NCBI GenBank assembly: GCA_030431825.1 | Contig: JAUIIJ010000030.1 | Coordinates: forward strand, 1-61,902 | From: Alphaproteobacteria bacterium | Lineage (GTDB): Bacteria > Pseudomonadota > Alphaproteobacteria > Rhodobacterales > Rhodobacteraceae | Reading direction: 5' to 3' | Length of the DNA: 61,902 bases | Shown: positions 9,167-17,440 of the stretch, piece by piece | Layout: every line of letters begins with the position of its first letter | How positions within the stretch are numbered: position 1 is the first letter of the stretch | Made by a program: the position numbers and the translations under genes | Notes under the pieces: model-generated | What the model saw: the letters and a program-made list of their open reading frames with translations, nothing else | Databases searched by the model: none | Told to the model about the DNA's origin: nothing

Positions 9167-10020
9167 CAGCGTTTCCTTCCCATGATCGCGTCGAGATCGA
9201 CTTTGGAGATACCGAAGAGCGCAAGCGTGCCGATGATGACGATAAGAACCATCGACAGGGCAGATCCCAGCGGCCAGTTCTGGCCGAAGGTGAACGCGGT
9301 TTCGATGTCGTCGGCGATGGCAATGACGGCTTGCCCGCCAAGGATCTTGGACTCCGCCAAAGCACCAGCGGCCAGCACGAAGCTGAGCAGCGAGCCCACG
9401 ACGATACCGGGAGCAGCCAAGGGAATTTCGATCTGCCAGAGCACCTGCCAGCGCGACGCACCAAGGTCATATGCGGCTTGGCGGGTGTCGTCGGGCACCA
9501 TCGCAATACCCTGCGCCAGCGGGAACAGCATGAAGGGCAAATAGACATAGACAAGACCGAAGACGATGATCGGCACCCCATACAGGGGGCTGTCGAAGCC
9601 GATGCCGGTAAGAGCACGGAAATGTCCTTCGATCAGGCCGCCTTTCATAAGTGTCAGGACCCAGCCGAAAAGTCGGATATTCTCGGACACGAACAAGCTC
9701 ATGACAATCGCAATTGTCAGCACCAACGTGAAACTTTTAAAAACCTTGGCCATGGCATAGGCCAGCGGCCAGCACACGACCAGCAGGATCGCGGTCGACG
9801 CCAAAGCCATCCCCAGCGACCACAGAAGCGACTTGTAATAGCCCTGCTGGACGAAAACCGCGTAAGCCGAAAAGTCTGGCGTATTGGCGAGTGAAAAGAC
9901 CTTGGCCGGCATGATGGAGAACAGCGCGACCACGACAAGCGGCGCAAGAAACGCCAACCCGAGCAGCGCCACCACCGGGAGCGCGGAGAAAAGACCGAGT
10001 TTTTGATCGAGGGACTTCAT
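9166..10020 (-). CDS. ABC transporter permease, PotB-like
   Basis: A 284-residue partner permease. It starts with a cytosolic tail followed by the hydrophobic ALPVVALLGLAFLAPLVVVAL. The EAA-type loop QAAYDLGASRWQVLWQ is near residue 180, followed by IEIPLAAPGIV. It overlaps the ATPase gene by 4 bases (ATGA), indicating coupled translation. Confidence 0.9.
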   Translation of the reverse strand: MKSLDQKLGLFSALPVVALLGLAFLAPLVVVALFSIMPAKVFSLANTPDFSAYAVFVQQGYYKSLLWSLGMALASTAILLVVCWPLAYAMAKVFKSFTLVLTIAIVMSLFVSENIRLFGWVLTLMKGGLIEGHFRALTGIGFDSPLYGVPIIVFGLVYVYLPFMLFPLAQGIAMVPDDTRQAAYDLGASRWQVLWQIEIPLAAPGIVVGSLLSFVLAAGALAESKILGGQAVIAIADDIETAFTFGQNWPLGSALSMVLIVIIGTLALFGISKVDLDAIMGRKR

Positions 10021-11090
10021 GAGGCCTCGTCGATAAAGTGTGTGTTTTCGACATTGAAACCGACGGTCATCGTCTCGCCCTCGGACACGGTGCGCCGGTC
10101 TTCACGCAGCTTTTCTACCGTGACCATGCCGGCCGGGGTCTCGATCTCGTACTGAATGCGCGAGCCAAGCGCATATTCACCGTGCAGCGGACCGGACATG
10201 GTAAAGTCGAAAGCATCGGCGGTATCCGCAAAACCGACATATTCGGGACGCACCATGAGCAAGCCGCGTGCCTCCTCCCCCGCCGGTACCAGTTTCACTC
10301 CGGACCGGCTCGAAAGGACATCGCTCGACACCGAGCCATCGGCGGCAACCGTCACGTCAAAGAGGTTTACTTCGCCCATGAATTCTGCGACGAACCGGCT
10401 GACCGGCGCGCCGTAGATTTCGTCAGCGACCGAGATCTGCTCGATCTTGCCCCGTTTCATGATTGCGATCCGGTCCGACATCACCATCGCCTCCTCGAGA
10501 GAGTGGGTGATGTAGACAAAGGTCTTGCCCGTGCGCGCGTGCAGATCCTTCAACTCTTTTTCAAGCGTCTTGCGCAGGCGATAGTCGAGCGCCGAGAGCG
10601 GTTCGTCGAAAAACAGGATCTCGGGATCGAAGGCGAGCGCGCGGGCCAGCGCCACGCGTTGCCTTTCACCGCCGGAACATTGCGAGATGCGCTTGTCATA
10701 ATAGCTTTGTGGCAGGCGCAGCAGGTCGAGGAGTTCCAGCGCTCTGGCCCTACGGCGATCGGGCACTTCCTTGCGCAGTTTCAGCGGAAACTCGATGTTC
10801 TGGCCAACCGTCATGTGCGGAAAGAGTGCCAGCGACTGAAACACCATGCAGGTCGGGCGCTTGTTCGCGGGGGTGTCGTCGATGCGTTGATCCCTCAACC
10901 GGATCTCGCCGCTGGTCAGGTCGTCCATGCCAACGAGCAGACGGATGAGCGTCGATTTTCCGCTGCCCGAAGGGCCGACGATCGTAAAGAACTCGCCCTC
11001 TTTGATGTCGAGATCGATCCGGTCGAGCGCAGTGAAGTTTCCGAATGACTTCACCACACCACGCAGACTCAGAAAAGGCGAGGAATTCAT
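10017..11090 (-). CDS. ABC transporter ATP-binding protein, PotA-like
   Basis: A 357-residue ATPase. Walker A is GPSGSGKST (about 39-47), the signature SQCSGGERQRVALARAL near 136, Walker B EILFFDEPLSALD, and the switch His in YITHSLEEAM. The C-terminal about 120 residues form a TOBE regulatory domain, as in PotA. The signature has SQCSGG rather than LSGGQ-type LS, a minor change. It is separated from the binding-protein gene by an intercistronic hairpin. Confidence 0.92.
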   Translation of the reverse strand: MNSSPFLSLRGVVKSFGNFTALDRIDLDIKEGEFFTIVGPSGSGKSTLIRLLVGMDDLTSGEIRLRDQRIDDTPANKRPTCMVFQSLALFPHMTVGQNIEFPLKLRKEVPDRRRARALELLDLLRLPQSYYDKRISQCSGGERQRVALARALAFDPEILFFDEPLSALDYRLRKTLEKELKDLHARTGKTFVYITHSLEEAMVMSDRIAIMKRGKIEQISVADEIYGAPVSRFVAEFMGEVNLFDVTVAADGSVSSDVLSSRSGVKLVPAGEEARGLLMVRPEYVGFADTADAFDFTMSGPLHGEYALGSRIQYEIETPAGMVTVEKLREDRRTVSEGETMTVGFNVENTHFIDEAS

Positions 11091-11125
11091 GTTCTAACCT
11101 TGAAAACAGGAAATTCAGAAGAAGC

Positions 11126-11152
11126 GGCCCCGGAGATTGAGACGCCGGGGCC
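11126..11152 (-). promoter_or_regulatory. Intercistronic hairpin between binding-protein and ATPase genes
   Basis: GGCCCCGG (11126-11133) pairs perfectly with CCGGGGCC (11145-11152) around an 11-base loop, in the 70-bp gap after the binding-protein stop. The minus-strand tail is only mildly U-rich (gcttcttctg). Such hairpins often stabilise or partly terminate the transcript so that the binding protein exceeds the membrane parts. Confidence 0.6.
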
Positions 11153-11160
11153 ATTTACGC

Positions 11161-12303
11161 TTACGAGCGGCGCTCTTCGGTATAGATATCGATGAGCGTG
11201 TCGTAGGATGTGACGACCTGGTAATCGAGCGAGCGTTCCATCTCCTCGGCAAGGGAGTCCATCTGGATCGCGTCCAGTTCGTCCGAGTCAAACAGCGCCA
11301 TGACCGCCTCGTCACCCATCTGGCTGACCGGGTTGTATGTCCCCTCCGTAAAGGCGACGGCTTTTGCGATTTCCGGCGTTTGCACGAATTCGAGGAAGTC
11401 CTGAGCCAAGTCGCTCGGGTCAGGATTGTTGACCAGCGAGGTCAGCTCGATCCAGACCACGCCACCCTTGCCATCGACCGGCCCGGATAGGGGCGTGATC
11501 GCGCGGACATTTGTGGCGCCATCGTAGCGCGCGGGCGACGCTGTATAGGTGCCGCCGGTGAAATAGGCGTCGATCTCGCCATTGATCAGAGCGGTGTTCA
11601 TCGCCACCAGATCGTCCGTCATCAGCTTTGCGCCCCCAAAGATCGTCCGGGCGGTCTCACGGAACTTCTCGACATTGTCGCCCTCGACGGGCTCGAACGG
11701 GTTCAGCCCAGCTGTCAGGCACATGTGCATGACGTTCCAGTTGTCGTAGGTCAGGACACCATAGCGATCTTTCATCGCAGGATCGAGGAAGAGGTTCCAG
11801 CCCTGCTCTTCGGCCATCTCTCGGCTGATCTTGTCAGTGTTCACCACAAAGCTGAACGGCCCATAGCGCTGTGGCATTCCGATCAGTTCCCCGTCATCCG
11901 CGAAGGACAGTTCGTAGGGCGGGTTATTGAAGGACGGCAGCATCTTGTCGAAATACGGCAGGAAACGGTCTTTGTTCAGCGGCTTGATCAGGTTATCCGG
12001 ATAAAGTCGGTCGCGCGCCCAGGGCTGGTTGACGTTGATCAGATCCCATACCGAGGTTTCCCCGGCGCGAAGCTTGTTGATCATGTCCGGATCTGACGTG
12101 CCGCTTTCGGCACGCACGGTCGCATCGGGATGCGCGTTGCGGAACGGTCCAAGCACCTGGTCCGAATTGTAACCTTCCCAGCAAAGGATGTTCATCCGGT
12201 CGCTGCGCGCCGCGAACGCGGGGCCGAGCGGACCTGCGGCGGCCAGACCGGCCAATGCCGCCGAGCGGCCAACGAACTGTCTTCTTGAAATTCCCTTCTT
12301 CAT
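11161..12303 (-). CDS. Periplasmic substrate-binding protein, PotD-like, Tat signal
   Basis: A 380-residue extracellular solute-binding protein of the spermidine/putrescine type. The N-terminus has a twin-arginine signal, SRRQFVGR followed by a hydrophobic alanine-rich stretch ending AFAA, so it is probably exported folded. The mature part begins with MNILCWEGYNSDQ, like PotD/PotF proteins. It supplies ligand to the PotABC-like transporter encoded downstream. In this context the ligand may be aminoacetone, 1-amino-2-propanol or another small amine; sequence alone does not say. Confidence 0.88.
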   Translation of the reverse strand: MKKGISRRQFVGRSAALAGLAAAGPLGPAFAARSDRMNILCWEGYNSDQVLGPFRNAHPDATVRAESGTSDPDMINKLRAGETSVWDLINVNQPWARDRLYPDNLIKPLNKDRFLPYFDKMLPSFNNPPYELSFADDGELIGMPQRYGPFSFVVNTDKISREMAEEQGWNLFLDPAMKDRYGVLTYDNWNVMHMCLTAGLNPFEPVEGDNVEKFRETARTIFGGAKLMTDDLVAMNTALINGEIDAYFTGGTYTASPARYDGATNVRAITPLSGPVDGKGGVVWIELTSLVNNPDPSDLAQDFLEFVQTPEIAKAVAFTEGTYNPVSQMGDEAVMALFDSDELDAIQMDSLAEEMERSLDYQVVTSYDTLIDIYTEERRS

Positions 12304-12340
12304 CCTTTTCTCTCCTGTTGGTTGGTTTATTGCGCCCTGT

Positions 12341-12970
12341 TCAAGCAGAGCGTCCTTTGATTTCGCTCAACGTCTCTGTGATCCTGTCCCGTGCGATCTG
12401 CATGTCCGCCAGACTGCCAGACATGAAGACCCGCCCTGTCGCGCCCATCATCTGGACGTCGTTGATCACGGCCTCGGGCGCGGCCTTCTCGGCCTCGTTG
12501 GCGGCCACGCAGGCAAAGAGCGCCGGCGTCATTTCGTAGATCAGCAGCGCCACGCCGGGCACGAGGATAGACCCGTCGCGCGATCGGTTCAGGATGATGG
12601 CGTGCTGGTCTGACAAATCCTCGATGATGTCGTGGTAGAGCACCTTCGGCGCCAGCTGATCGGTATGCTTGGCGCCGATCCCCTTCAGAATCGCCCGCCC
12701 CGCCGCGTCGAGATCCTTCATATCGTCGGCGTGTAACTCCAGCAGGCCGAACTGCCGCTCAGTAAAGAGGATACCCGGCTCCATGTCAGGGGATTCCTTG
12801 AGCGCCAGGTCGGCGATGCGGTGAATGCTGAGCGCGGGCGCGACCTCTATGATCAACGAGTTCTGCCCGCGGAACGGCGGATAGGCACGCGCCCGCAGCG
12901 GGGAGGAAAGATATGCCGAGAACTGCGGCTGCAGGTCCGTGATCGGTAGATATACGCGAAGTTCCGTCAT
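12341..12970 (-). CDS. BMC-T tandem-domain microcompartment shell protein (copy 1)
   Basis: A 209-residue shell protein with two successive BMC domains forming a trimer that tiles like a hexamer. The first half contains SLIIEVAPALSIHRIADLAL and GILFTERQFGLLELHA; the second has FACVAANEAEKAAP and VQMMGATGRVFMSGS, the latter matching the BMC beta-strand MIGATGRLYL pattern. It is paralogous to the 13975-14586 product (shared ERQFG, DDQHA and ANEAEK blocks). BMC-T proteins of this kind form central pores for substrate or cofactor passage. Confidence 0.88.
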   Translation of the reverse strand: MTELRVYLPITDLQPQFSAYLSSPLRARAYPPFRGQNSLIIEVAPALSIHRIADLALKESPDMEPGILFTERQFGLLELHADDMKDLDAAGRAILKGIGAKHTDQLAPKVLYHDIIEDLSDQHAIILNRSRDGSILVPGVALLIYEMTPALFACVAANEAEKAAPEAVINDVQMMGATGRVFMSGSLADMQIARDRITETLSEIKGRSA

Positions 12971-12997
12971 GATCCTGTCCTGTCCGCTTGGCCGAGC

Positions 12998-13285
12998 TTA
13001 TTTGGAAACGGCTGCAGCCGAGAAATGCTTGCCGAGATCGGCATGCGGGCGCGGGATGACATGCACGGCGGTCACTTCACCGACCTGACTGGCCGCTTCG
13101 GCGCCCGCTTCGGTGGCAGCCTTTACCGCACCGACATCGCCCTTGACGACGACCGAGACGAGCCCGCCGCCGACCTCGTTGCGGGCGACGATTTCCACGT
13201 TCGCGGCCTTGACCATGGCGTCCGCTGCGGACAGCGCGGGGACGTAACCCTTGGTTTCTATCATTCCGATTGCTAAATTAGCCAT
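12998..13285 (-). CDS. BMC-H hexameric microcompartment shell protein
   Basis: A 95-residue single-domain BMC shell protein. It begins [24 protein letters not shown], the canonical strand-helix start; [28 protein letters not shown] follows, and the domain ends VIPRPHADL. These hexamers form the flat facets of the shell. It is the only BMC-H gene in the window, so the facets would be built mainly from this one protein plus the two BMC-T proteins. Confidence 0.96.
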   Translation of the reverse strand: MANLAIGMIETKGYVPALSAADAMVKAANVEIVARNEVGGGLVSVVVKGDVGAVKAATEAGAEAASQVGEVTAVHVIPRPHADLGKHFSAAAVSK

Positions 13286-13310
13286 GCGTTTGTTCCTTCA
13301 TGCTTGACTG

Positions 13311-13553
13311 TTATTTCTTGTCATCGATGGAGCCGATGATCAGGGCGTCCACGGGCACTGTTTCGCCTTGAAAATACCCTGCGGCCACAGAGCCCTGGGT
13401 CACCAACACGGTCTCGCCAGTGTCACATCCGAGCGGGTCGAACGCGATCAGCTTGCTGCCGCTGTCGGTCTCGACTTCCAGCAGCGCGCCGCGTGGCAGC
13501 GATGTCACGCGGCGGGTCGACCAGACCTTTCCGGTCACGCGCGCTTGTATCAT
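13311..13553 (-). CDS. BMC-P (EutN/CcmL) vertex protein
   Basis: An 80-residue pentameric vertex protein. It starts MIQARVTGKVWSTRR, with LLEVETDSG, LIAFDPLGCDTGETVLVTQGS and VDALIIGSID, the conserved EutN/CcmL pattern. Pentamers cap the shell vertices. Its start overlaps the stop of the 141-residue gene by 4 bases. Confidence 0.95.
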   Translation of the reverse strand: MIQARVTGKVWSTRRVTSLPRGALLEVETDSGSKLIAFDPLGCDTGETVLVTQGSVAAGYFQGETVPVDALIIGSIDDKK

Positions 13554-13975
13554 GTCTTATCCCTTTCGATCCGGATGCCGCGGCGCCGCGCTTCATCGCG
13601 CGCCAGCGGCGTCAGCCGACTTGATGGCGAGATCCGCAGGCTGCGGGCGGACGCGGCAAGCGCATTGATGTCGCGCTCGGTAATCAGCGATTTGTCCAGC
13701 CGGTCCGGCGCCGTGCGTCGGGAGCCGGTGACAATCGGCTGCGCGGTAGCGTGCGCAGGGGCCGCCAGGTCGAACACCAGTTCGCCCCGCGTCACGCGGT
13801 CGGCAAAGCCAGGCTCGGCTGCCCGCTGCAACAGTTCCTGGGCAAAGCGGGACAGGTCGACGCCAGACGCGATGCGCACCAGTTCGCGCGCGGGGGCTGG
13901 GCTGCCCACCTCGTTGCGCAGTGCGGCGATTTCCTCGCGCAGGATTGCGCGGATCTCGTCCCTCAGGGCTGACAT
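13550..13975 (-). CDS. Microcompartment-associated protein of unknown function
   Basis: A 141-residue protein I cannot assign to a characterised enzyme. The first 20 residues, MSALRDEIRAILREEIAALR, form an amphipathic helix resembling encapsulation peptides and the C-terminal helix of the co-encoded aldehyde dehydrogenase. The last 45 residues (LITERDINALAASARSLRI, then RLTPLARDEARRRGIRI) recall the short N-terminal motif of EutQ and EutT (ITxxD…TPxAre…gi). The middle is alanine-rich and probably flexible. ATG at 13975 is preferred over the GTG one codon earlier because AGGAG lies 7 bases before it. A cargo organiser or scaffold is plausible. Confidence 0.75.
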   Translation of the reverse strand: MSALRDEIRAILREEIAALRNEVGSPAPARELVRIASGVDLSRFAQELLQRAAEPGFADRVTRGELVFDLAAPAHATAQPIVTGSRRTAPDRLDKSLITERDINALAASARSLRISPSSRLTPLARDEARRRGIRIERDKT

Positions 13976-14586
13976 CACGGCGCTCCTGCATCACGCAATG
14001 CGCCTTCTGCCGCATTTCTTGCATTCCGGACATCGGCCTCGGTCCCGGCCATGTAAAGCCGCCCGTTCGCCCCGATCATCCGCATGTCGATCAATTTCAC
14101 ATCGGCTTCCTTCTCGGCCTCGTTGCAGGCGAGGATCGCGTAAGCAGCGGACTGGCATTCCAGCAGGTAGATGCTATCGCCACCAAGCACCATTGAGCCC
14201 AGCTTGTTGCGGTTCATCAGAAAGGCGTGCTGGTCGTCGACATTGGTGACCAGCTTGGAAGCAAGGATCTTGGGGGGAGCCACGTCGTCGGCGGTCTTGC
14301 CGAGCGTCTCGAGAATGGCAGCAGCACCCGAATGCACTTCTGCGGTAGAGCGAGAATGGAACTGCAGCGTGCCGAACTGGCGCTCAACCACCAACAGGCC
14401 CGCGCGGACATCCGCACTTTTGAGGACGGTATCGGTCAGCGCCTCGACATCGAGGCCGGGGGCGATTTCGACGATCTGGGCCGCCATCCGAAGACGCGGC
14501 AGCGTGCCCCGCATCCAGGTCGAGATATAGGCCAGAGTTTGGGGCTGAAGTTGATCGATGAAGATCGACGCACGAAGATCGGTCAT
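13975..14586 (-). CDS. BMC-T tandem-domain microcompartment shell protein (copy 2)
   Basis: A 203-residue tandem BMC shell protein and paralogue of the 12341-12970 product. It has AQIVEIAPGLDVEALTDTVL, LLVVERQFGTLQF and VDDQHAFLMNRNKLGS in the first domain, and YAILACNEAEKEADVKLIDMRMIGANGRLYMAG in the second. Its start overlaps the aldehyde dehydrogenase stop by 4 bases. Two different BMC-T proteins could form stacked or differently gated pores. Confidence 0.88.
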   Translation of the reverse strand: MTDLRASIFIDQLQPQTLAYISTWMRGTLPRLRMAAQIVEIAPGLDVEALTDTVLKSADVRAGLLVVERQFGTLQFHSRSTAEVHSGAAAILETLGKTADDVAPPKILASKLVTNVDDQHAFLMNRNKLGSMVLGGDSIYLLECQSAAYAILACNEAEKEADVKLIDMRMIGANGRLYMAGTEADVRNARNAAEGALRDAGAP

Positions 14587-16127
14587 GCGTCACCCCCTTT
14601 CAGGCTGCGCAGTTCTTCCAGGATAAGTCGCCGCAGTTCGTCGCGGCTGACGTCGGCTGAACGTCGATGTGTTGCGGGCTCCGGCGAGGCGACGGGAGCC
14701 GCCGGCATCGCACGGCCGGACGAAACCGCGTCCAGGTCTATGCCCGCAAGAGCTGCCGGCACGTCCTTGCCGTAGGCGATGCGCGTCCATTGAACCAGGT
14801 GCTGCGGGCCGAGGTTTTCGCCGATCGAGGATCGTCCGGCAAAGCCGGTCCCGATGGTAAAAGACGGCGGCAGATGTGTCGCAAATCCTGCCGCGCCCTG
14901 CGAACAGGGCGCGTTGACCACCACGCGGTAGACGGGCACACCCTGCGAAAAAGCCACCAGCCGGTCAGTGTCTTCACCATGGAACGCCGCCGAGTGCCCC
15001 GCCCCGCGCCGCGTCGTATGTTTGGCGAATGTCAGGGCCTGTTCGAAATCCCCCGCGGCGGTCAACGTCAGGACCGGGCACAGTTTTTCGCGGAAAAGCA
15101 GGTCGTCCTGGCCGGGTGTTTCGACCACGGGCACGAGAATTTTCGTTGACGGGTTCACGCGCAGGCCCGCCCGCTCGGCAATCCAAGTGGCGCTTTTGCC
15201 GATGGCATCCAGATTGAAGCCCTTGTCCGTGAAGAGGTAATCTCGCAGGCGGCCTGTGTCGGTCTCGTTGCAGACATGCGCGCCGGCCGAGCGCAGCGCA
15301 CGCTCCATGTTCCCGCGGTTGCTGCCCAGAGTGATCGCCACGCTTTCGTTCGTGCAGAGTACCGAATTGTCGAACGCCTTGCTTTCGACAAGACAGCGCG
15401 CGGCGGCGTCCACCTTTGCCGTCGGGTCGATATAGGCCACGGCATTCCCCGGCCCGACTCCAAGCGCGGGATTGCCCGAGGAATAGGCGGCACGCACCAT
15501 TGCGGTGCCACCGGTGGCGAGGATGACGCTGATTCGGTCAGACCCCATGATGTCCTGCACCAGTGGAATTGATGGGGCCTCGACACATTGTATCAGACCC
15601 GCGGGCGCACCCGTTGCCTCTGCCGCTTGCGCGAGATGCCGGGCGGCGGCCGACGAAACGGCCTTTGCCGCCGGATGCGGACTGAGAACGATGGCATTAC
15701 GGCTGAGGATAGCCAGCATCGCCTTATAATACACAGTGGCGACGGGGTTTGTCGCCGGCGCCAAGGCAAAGACAACACCTGCCGGTTTCGGAAGCTCAAT
15801 GATCTTTCTAGCCTCGTCAACGCGCGGAGTCACCAGATCCAGATCGCGGTAATAATCCAGCAAATCATGCGTGCAGAGCCTGTTTTTGATCGTCTTATGC
15901 TCGACCACGCCGAACCCGGTCTCGGCGACAGCCTCCTCGGCGAACTGGGCAGCTTTCTCGTATCCCGCCTTCGCGACGGCGTCGGCGATCGCCATCACCG
16001 CATCTCGGCTGAAATCCTTGTAGTAGCGCGCGGCCCACGCGGCACGACCTACCTTCATACGGGCGCGCGACAATTCCCTGTCGGGAACTGAAAGGCGCGG
16101 CGCATCCAGTGTAGCCTGTTCGCTCAT
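14583..16127 (-). CDS. CoA-acylating aldehyde dehydrogenase with C-terminal encapsulation helix
   Basis: A 514-residue member of the PduP/EutE/AdhE-N acylating aldehyde dehydrogenase family, oxidising propionaldehyde (or acetaldehyde) to the acyl-CoA with NAD. The catalytic Cys is residue 258 in FDNSVLCTNES; GVGPGNAVAYID is near 223-234 and GFAGRSSIGENLGPQHL near the domain end. After about residue 465 a Pro/Ala-rich linker leads to an amphipathic helix at 493-512 (core DELRRLILEELRSL), the layout of a shell-targeting peptide. In PduP the peptide is N-terminal; here it is C-terminal. It overlaps its neighbours by 4 bases on each side. Confidence 0.9.
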   Translation of the reverse strand: MSEQATLDAPRLSVPDRELSRARMKVGRAAWAARYYKDFSRDAVMAIADAVAKAGYEKAAQFAEEAVAETGFGVVEHKTIKNRLCTHDLLDYYRDLDLVTPRVDEARKIIELPKPAGVVFALAPATNPVATVYYKAMLAILSRNAIVLSPHPAAKAVSSAAARHLAQAAEATGAPAGLIQCVEAPSIPLVQDIMGSDRISVILATGGTAMVRAAYSSGNPALGVGPGNAVAYIDPTAKVDAAARCLVESKAFDNSVLCTNESVAITLGSNRGNMERALRSAGAHVCNETDTGRLRDYLFTDKGFNLDAIGKSATWIAERAGLRVNPSTKILVPVVETPGQDDLLFREKLCPVLTLTAAGDFEQALTFAKHTTRRGAGHSAAFHGEDTDRLVAFSQGVPVYRVVVNAPCSQGAAGFATHLPPSFTIGTGFAGRSSIGENLGPQHLVQWTRIAYGKDVPAALAGIDLDAVSSGRAMPAAPVASPEPATHRRSADVSRDELRRLILEELRSLKGGDA

Positions 16128-17440
16128 GCTGCCCGCCTCATGGTCTTCAGAAGCTCACGGGCGCGCGGCATGGCTGCGTCGAACCTGTCCATGATCTCCT
16201 GGCAGGTATCGACGTCCAGAACGACGCCCGGCTTGAATTGCAATACGCGCTTGTCGAGCGACGAGAAGATGGCCCAGACACCGTTTTCATACAGCGCGCG
16301 AGACACAGCGACGGCCCCTTCGGGATGATCGAACTCCAGCCCCAGCACGACGCCCCGTTGGCGTACGCCGACAAAGATGTCGCTATGCCGCTCGATCATC
16401 TCGGCCATCCCGCGGGCAAAGAACTCCGCCACGAAATTCACGTTCGAGACGACCTCGGGACGTTGCAGCATCTCGATCACGTGATGCCCGACAAGACAGC
16501 CCAGTTCGGCACCGCCGGAGGTGCTGATATGAGCCGCGCCGTCCTCGATGAGCCATGCGCCGCATTCCTCGGTGGTGAGGCATGCGCTTATCGGGTAGAT
16601 GCCACCGCCCAGCCCCTTGCCGCAAACGAACATGTCAGGCGTCAGGCCATATCCCTGCCACCCCCACATCACGCCGGTCCGCATCAGGCCGGTCTGCACC
16701 TCGTCTGCAATGAACTTGGTGCCGTATTTCCGGCACAGATCCTGGCAGGCCCTGAGATAGCCATCTTCAGGCATCGGGAAACCGTAGGTCGCTGGAATCG
16801 TTTCGATGATGAACCCGGCCACATCACGCTTGCTGAGCACTGCCTCAAGCGCGTCGATATCGTTGAAGGGCACTTGGATGAAGTCGTCGGGCATTTCCGA
16901 CAGGAAAATCTTGGAAAAGCGTTCGTCGCCGGCGGCGACAGACAGGCCGGAATGTCCGTGATATCCCTTGATAATCGACACGATCTTGCGCCGCTTGGTG
17001 GCGTAGCGCGCGGTTTTCAGAGCGATTTCGACCGCCTCGGCCCCCCCTGCCCCAAAGATCGCATATTTCATGTGCGGTGCCGTCGCCACCAGCTTCTCGG
17101 CAAAGGCGGCGCGGGCAACTGACGGAAACCAGTGGTTGCCCATGTCGAAGTAATCAAGACCAGACTTGAGCACCTCGACGAGTTCCGGATGGCGATGCCC
17201 GAAATTGTAGGTGCCACCATTGAGATGCAGGTCGATCAGACGCTTGCCCGACATGTCGTAAAGAAAGTACCCCTCGCGGCGGTCGATCACCATCGGTGTA
17301 CCGGCTTCCTTCCAAAAGCTGACCTTGCCGGGATTCCAGTATTCCGCCGCCTTCTTCAGAAGGTCGTCCTTCGATTCGAAGGAAAAGTACCCGTAGTTGA
17401 ACACGCGATTCCCCTTTGCAGTTGGTCGCAAAGTTAGCAT
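16124..17440 (-). CDS. Class III aminotransferase-fold PLP enzyme, probable amino-alcohol-phosphate phospholyase
   Basis: A 438-residue fold-type I PLP enzyme of aminotransferase class III. It has HLNGGTYNFGHRHPELV, the PLP-phosphate site GAGGAEAVE, IADEVQTGLMRTG and the Schiff-base Lys in FVCGKGLGGGIYPIS. Members of this class next to an APH kinase act as phospholyases, turning phospho-1-amino-2-propanol or phosphoethanolamine into aldehyde, ammonia and phosphate. That fits the downstream aldehyde dehydrogenase. Start is uncertain: ATG at 17440 has no ribosome site, while a GTG at 17404 (VFNYGYFSF) is preceded by AAGGGGAA. It is the first gene of the long shell operon. Confidence 0.85.
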   Translation of the reverse strand: MLTLRPTAKGNRVFNYGYFSFESKDDLLKKAAEYWNPGKVSFWKEAGTPMVIDRREGYFLYDMSGKRLIDLHLNGGTYNFGHRHPELVEVLKSGLDYFDMGNHWFPSVARAAFAEKLVATAPHMKYAIFGAGGAEAVEIALKTARYATKRRKIVSIIKGYHGHSGLSVAAGDERFSKIFLSEMPDDFIQVPFNDIDALEAVLSKRDVAGFIIETIPATYGFPMPEDGYLRACQDLCRKYGTKFIADEVQTGLMRTGVMWGWQGYGLTPDMFVCGKGLGGGIYPISACLTTEECGAWLIEDGAAHISTSGGAELGCLVGHHVIEMLQRPEVVSNVNFVAEFFARGMAEMIERHSDIFVGVRQRGVVLGLEFDHPEGAVAVSRALYENGVWAIFSSLDKRVLQFKPGVVLDVDTCQEIMDRFDAAMPRARELLKTMRRAA

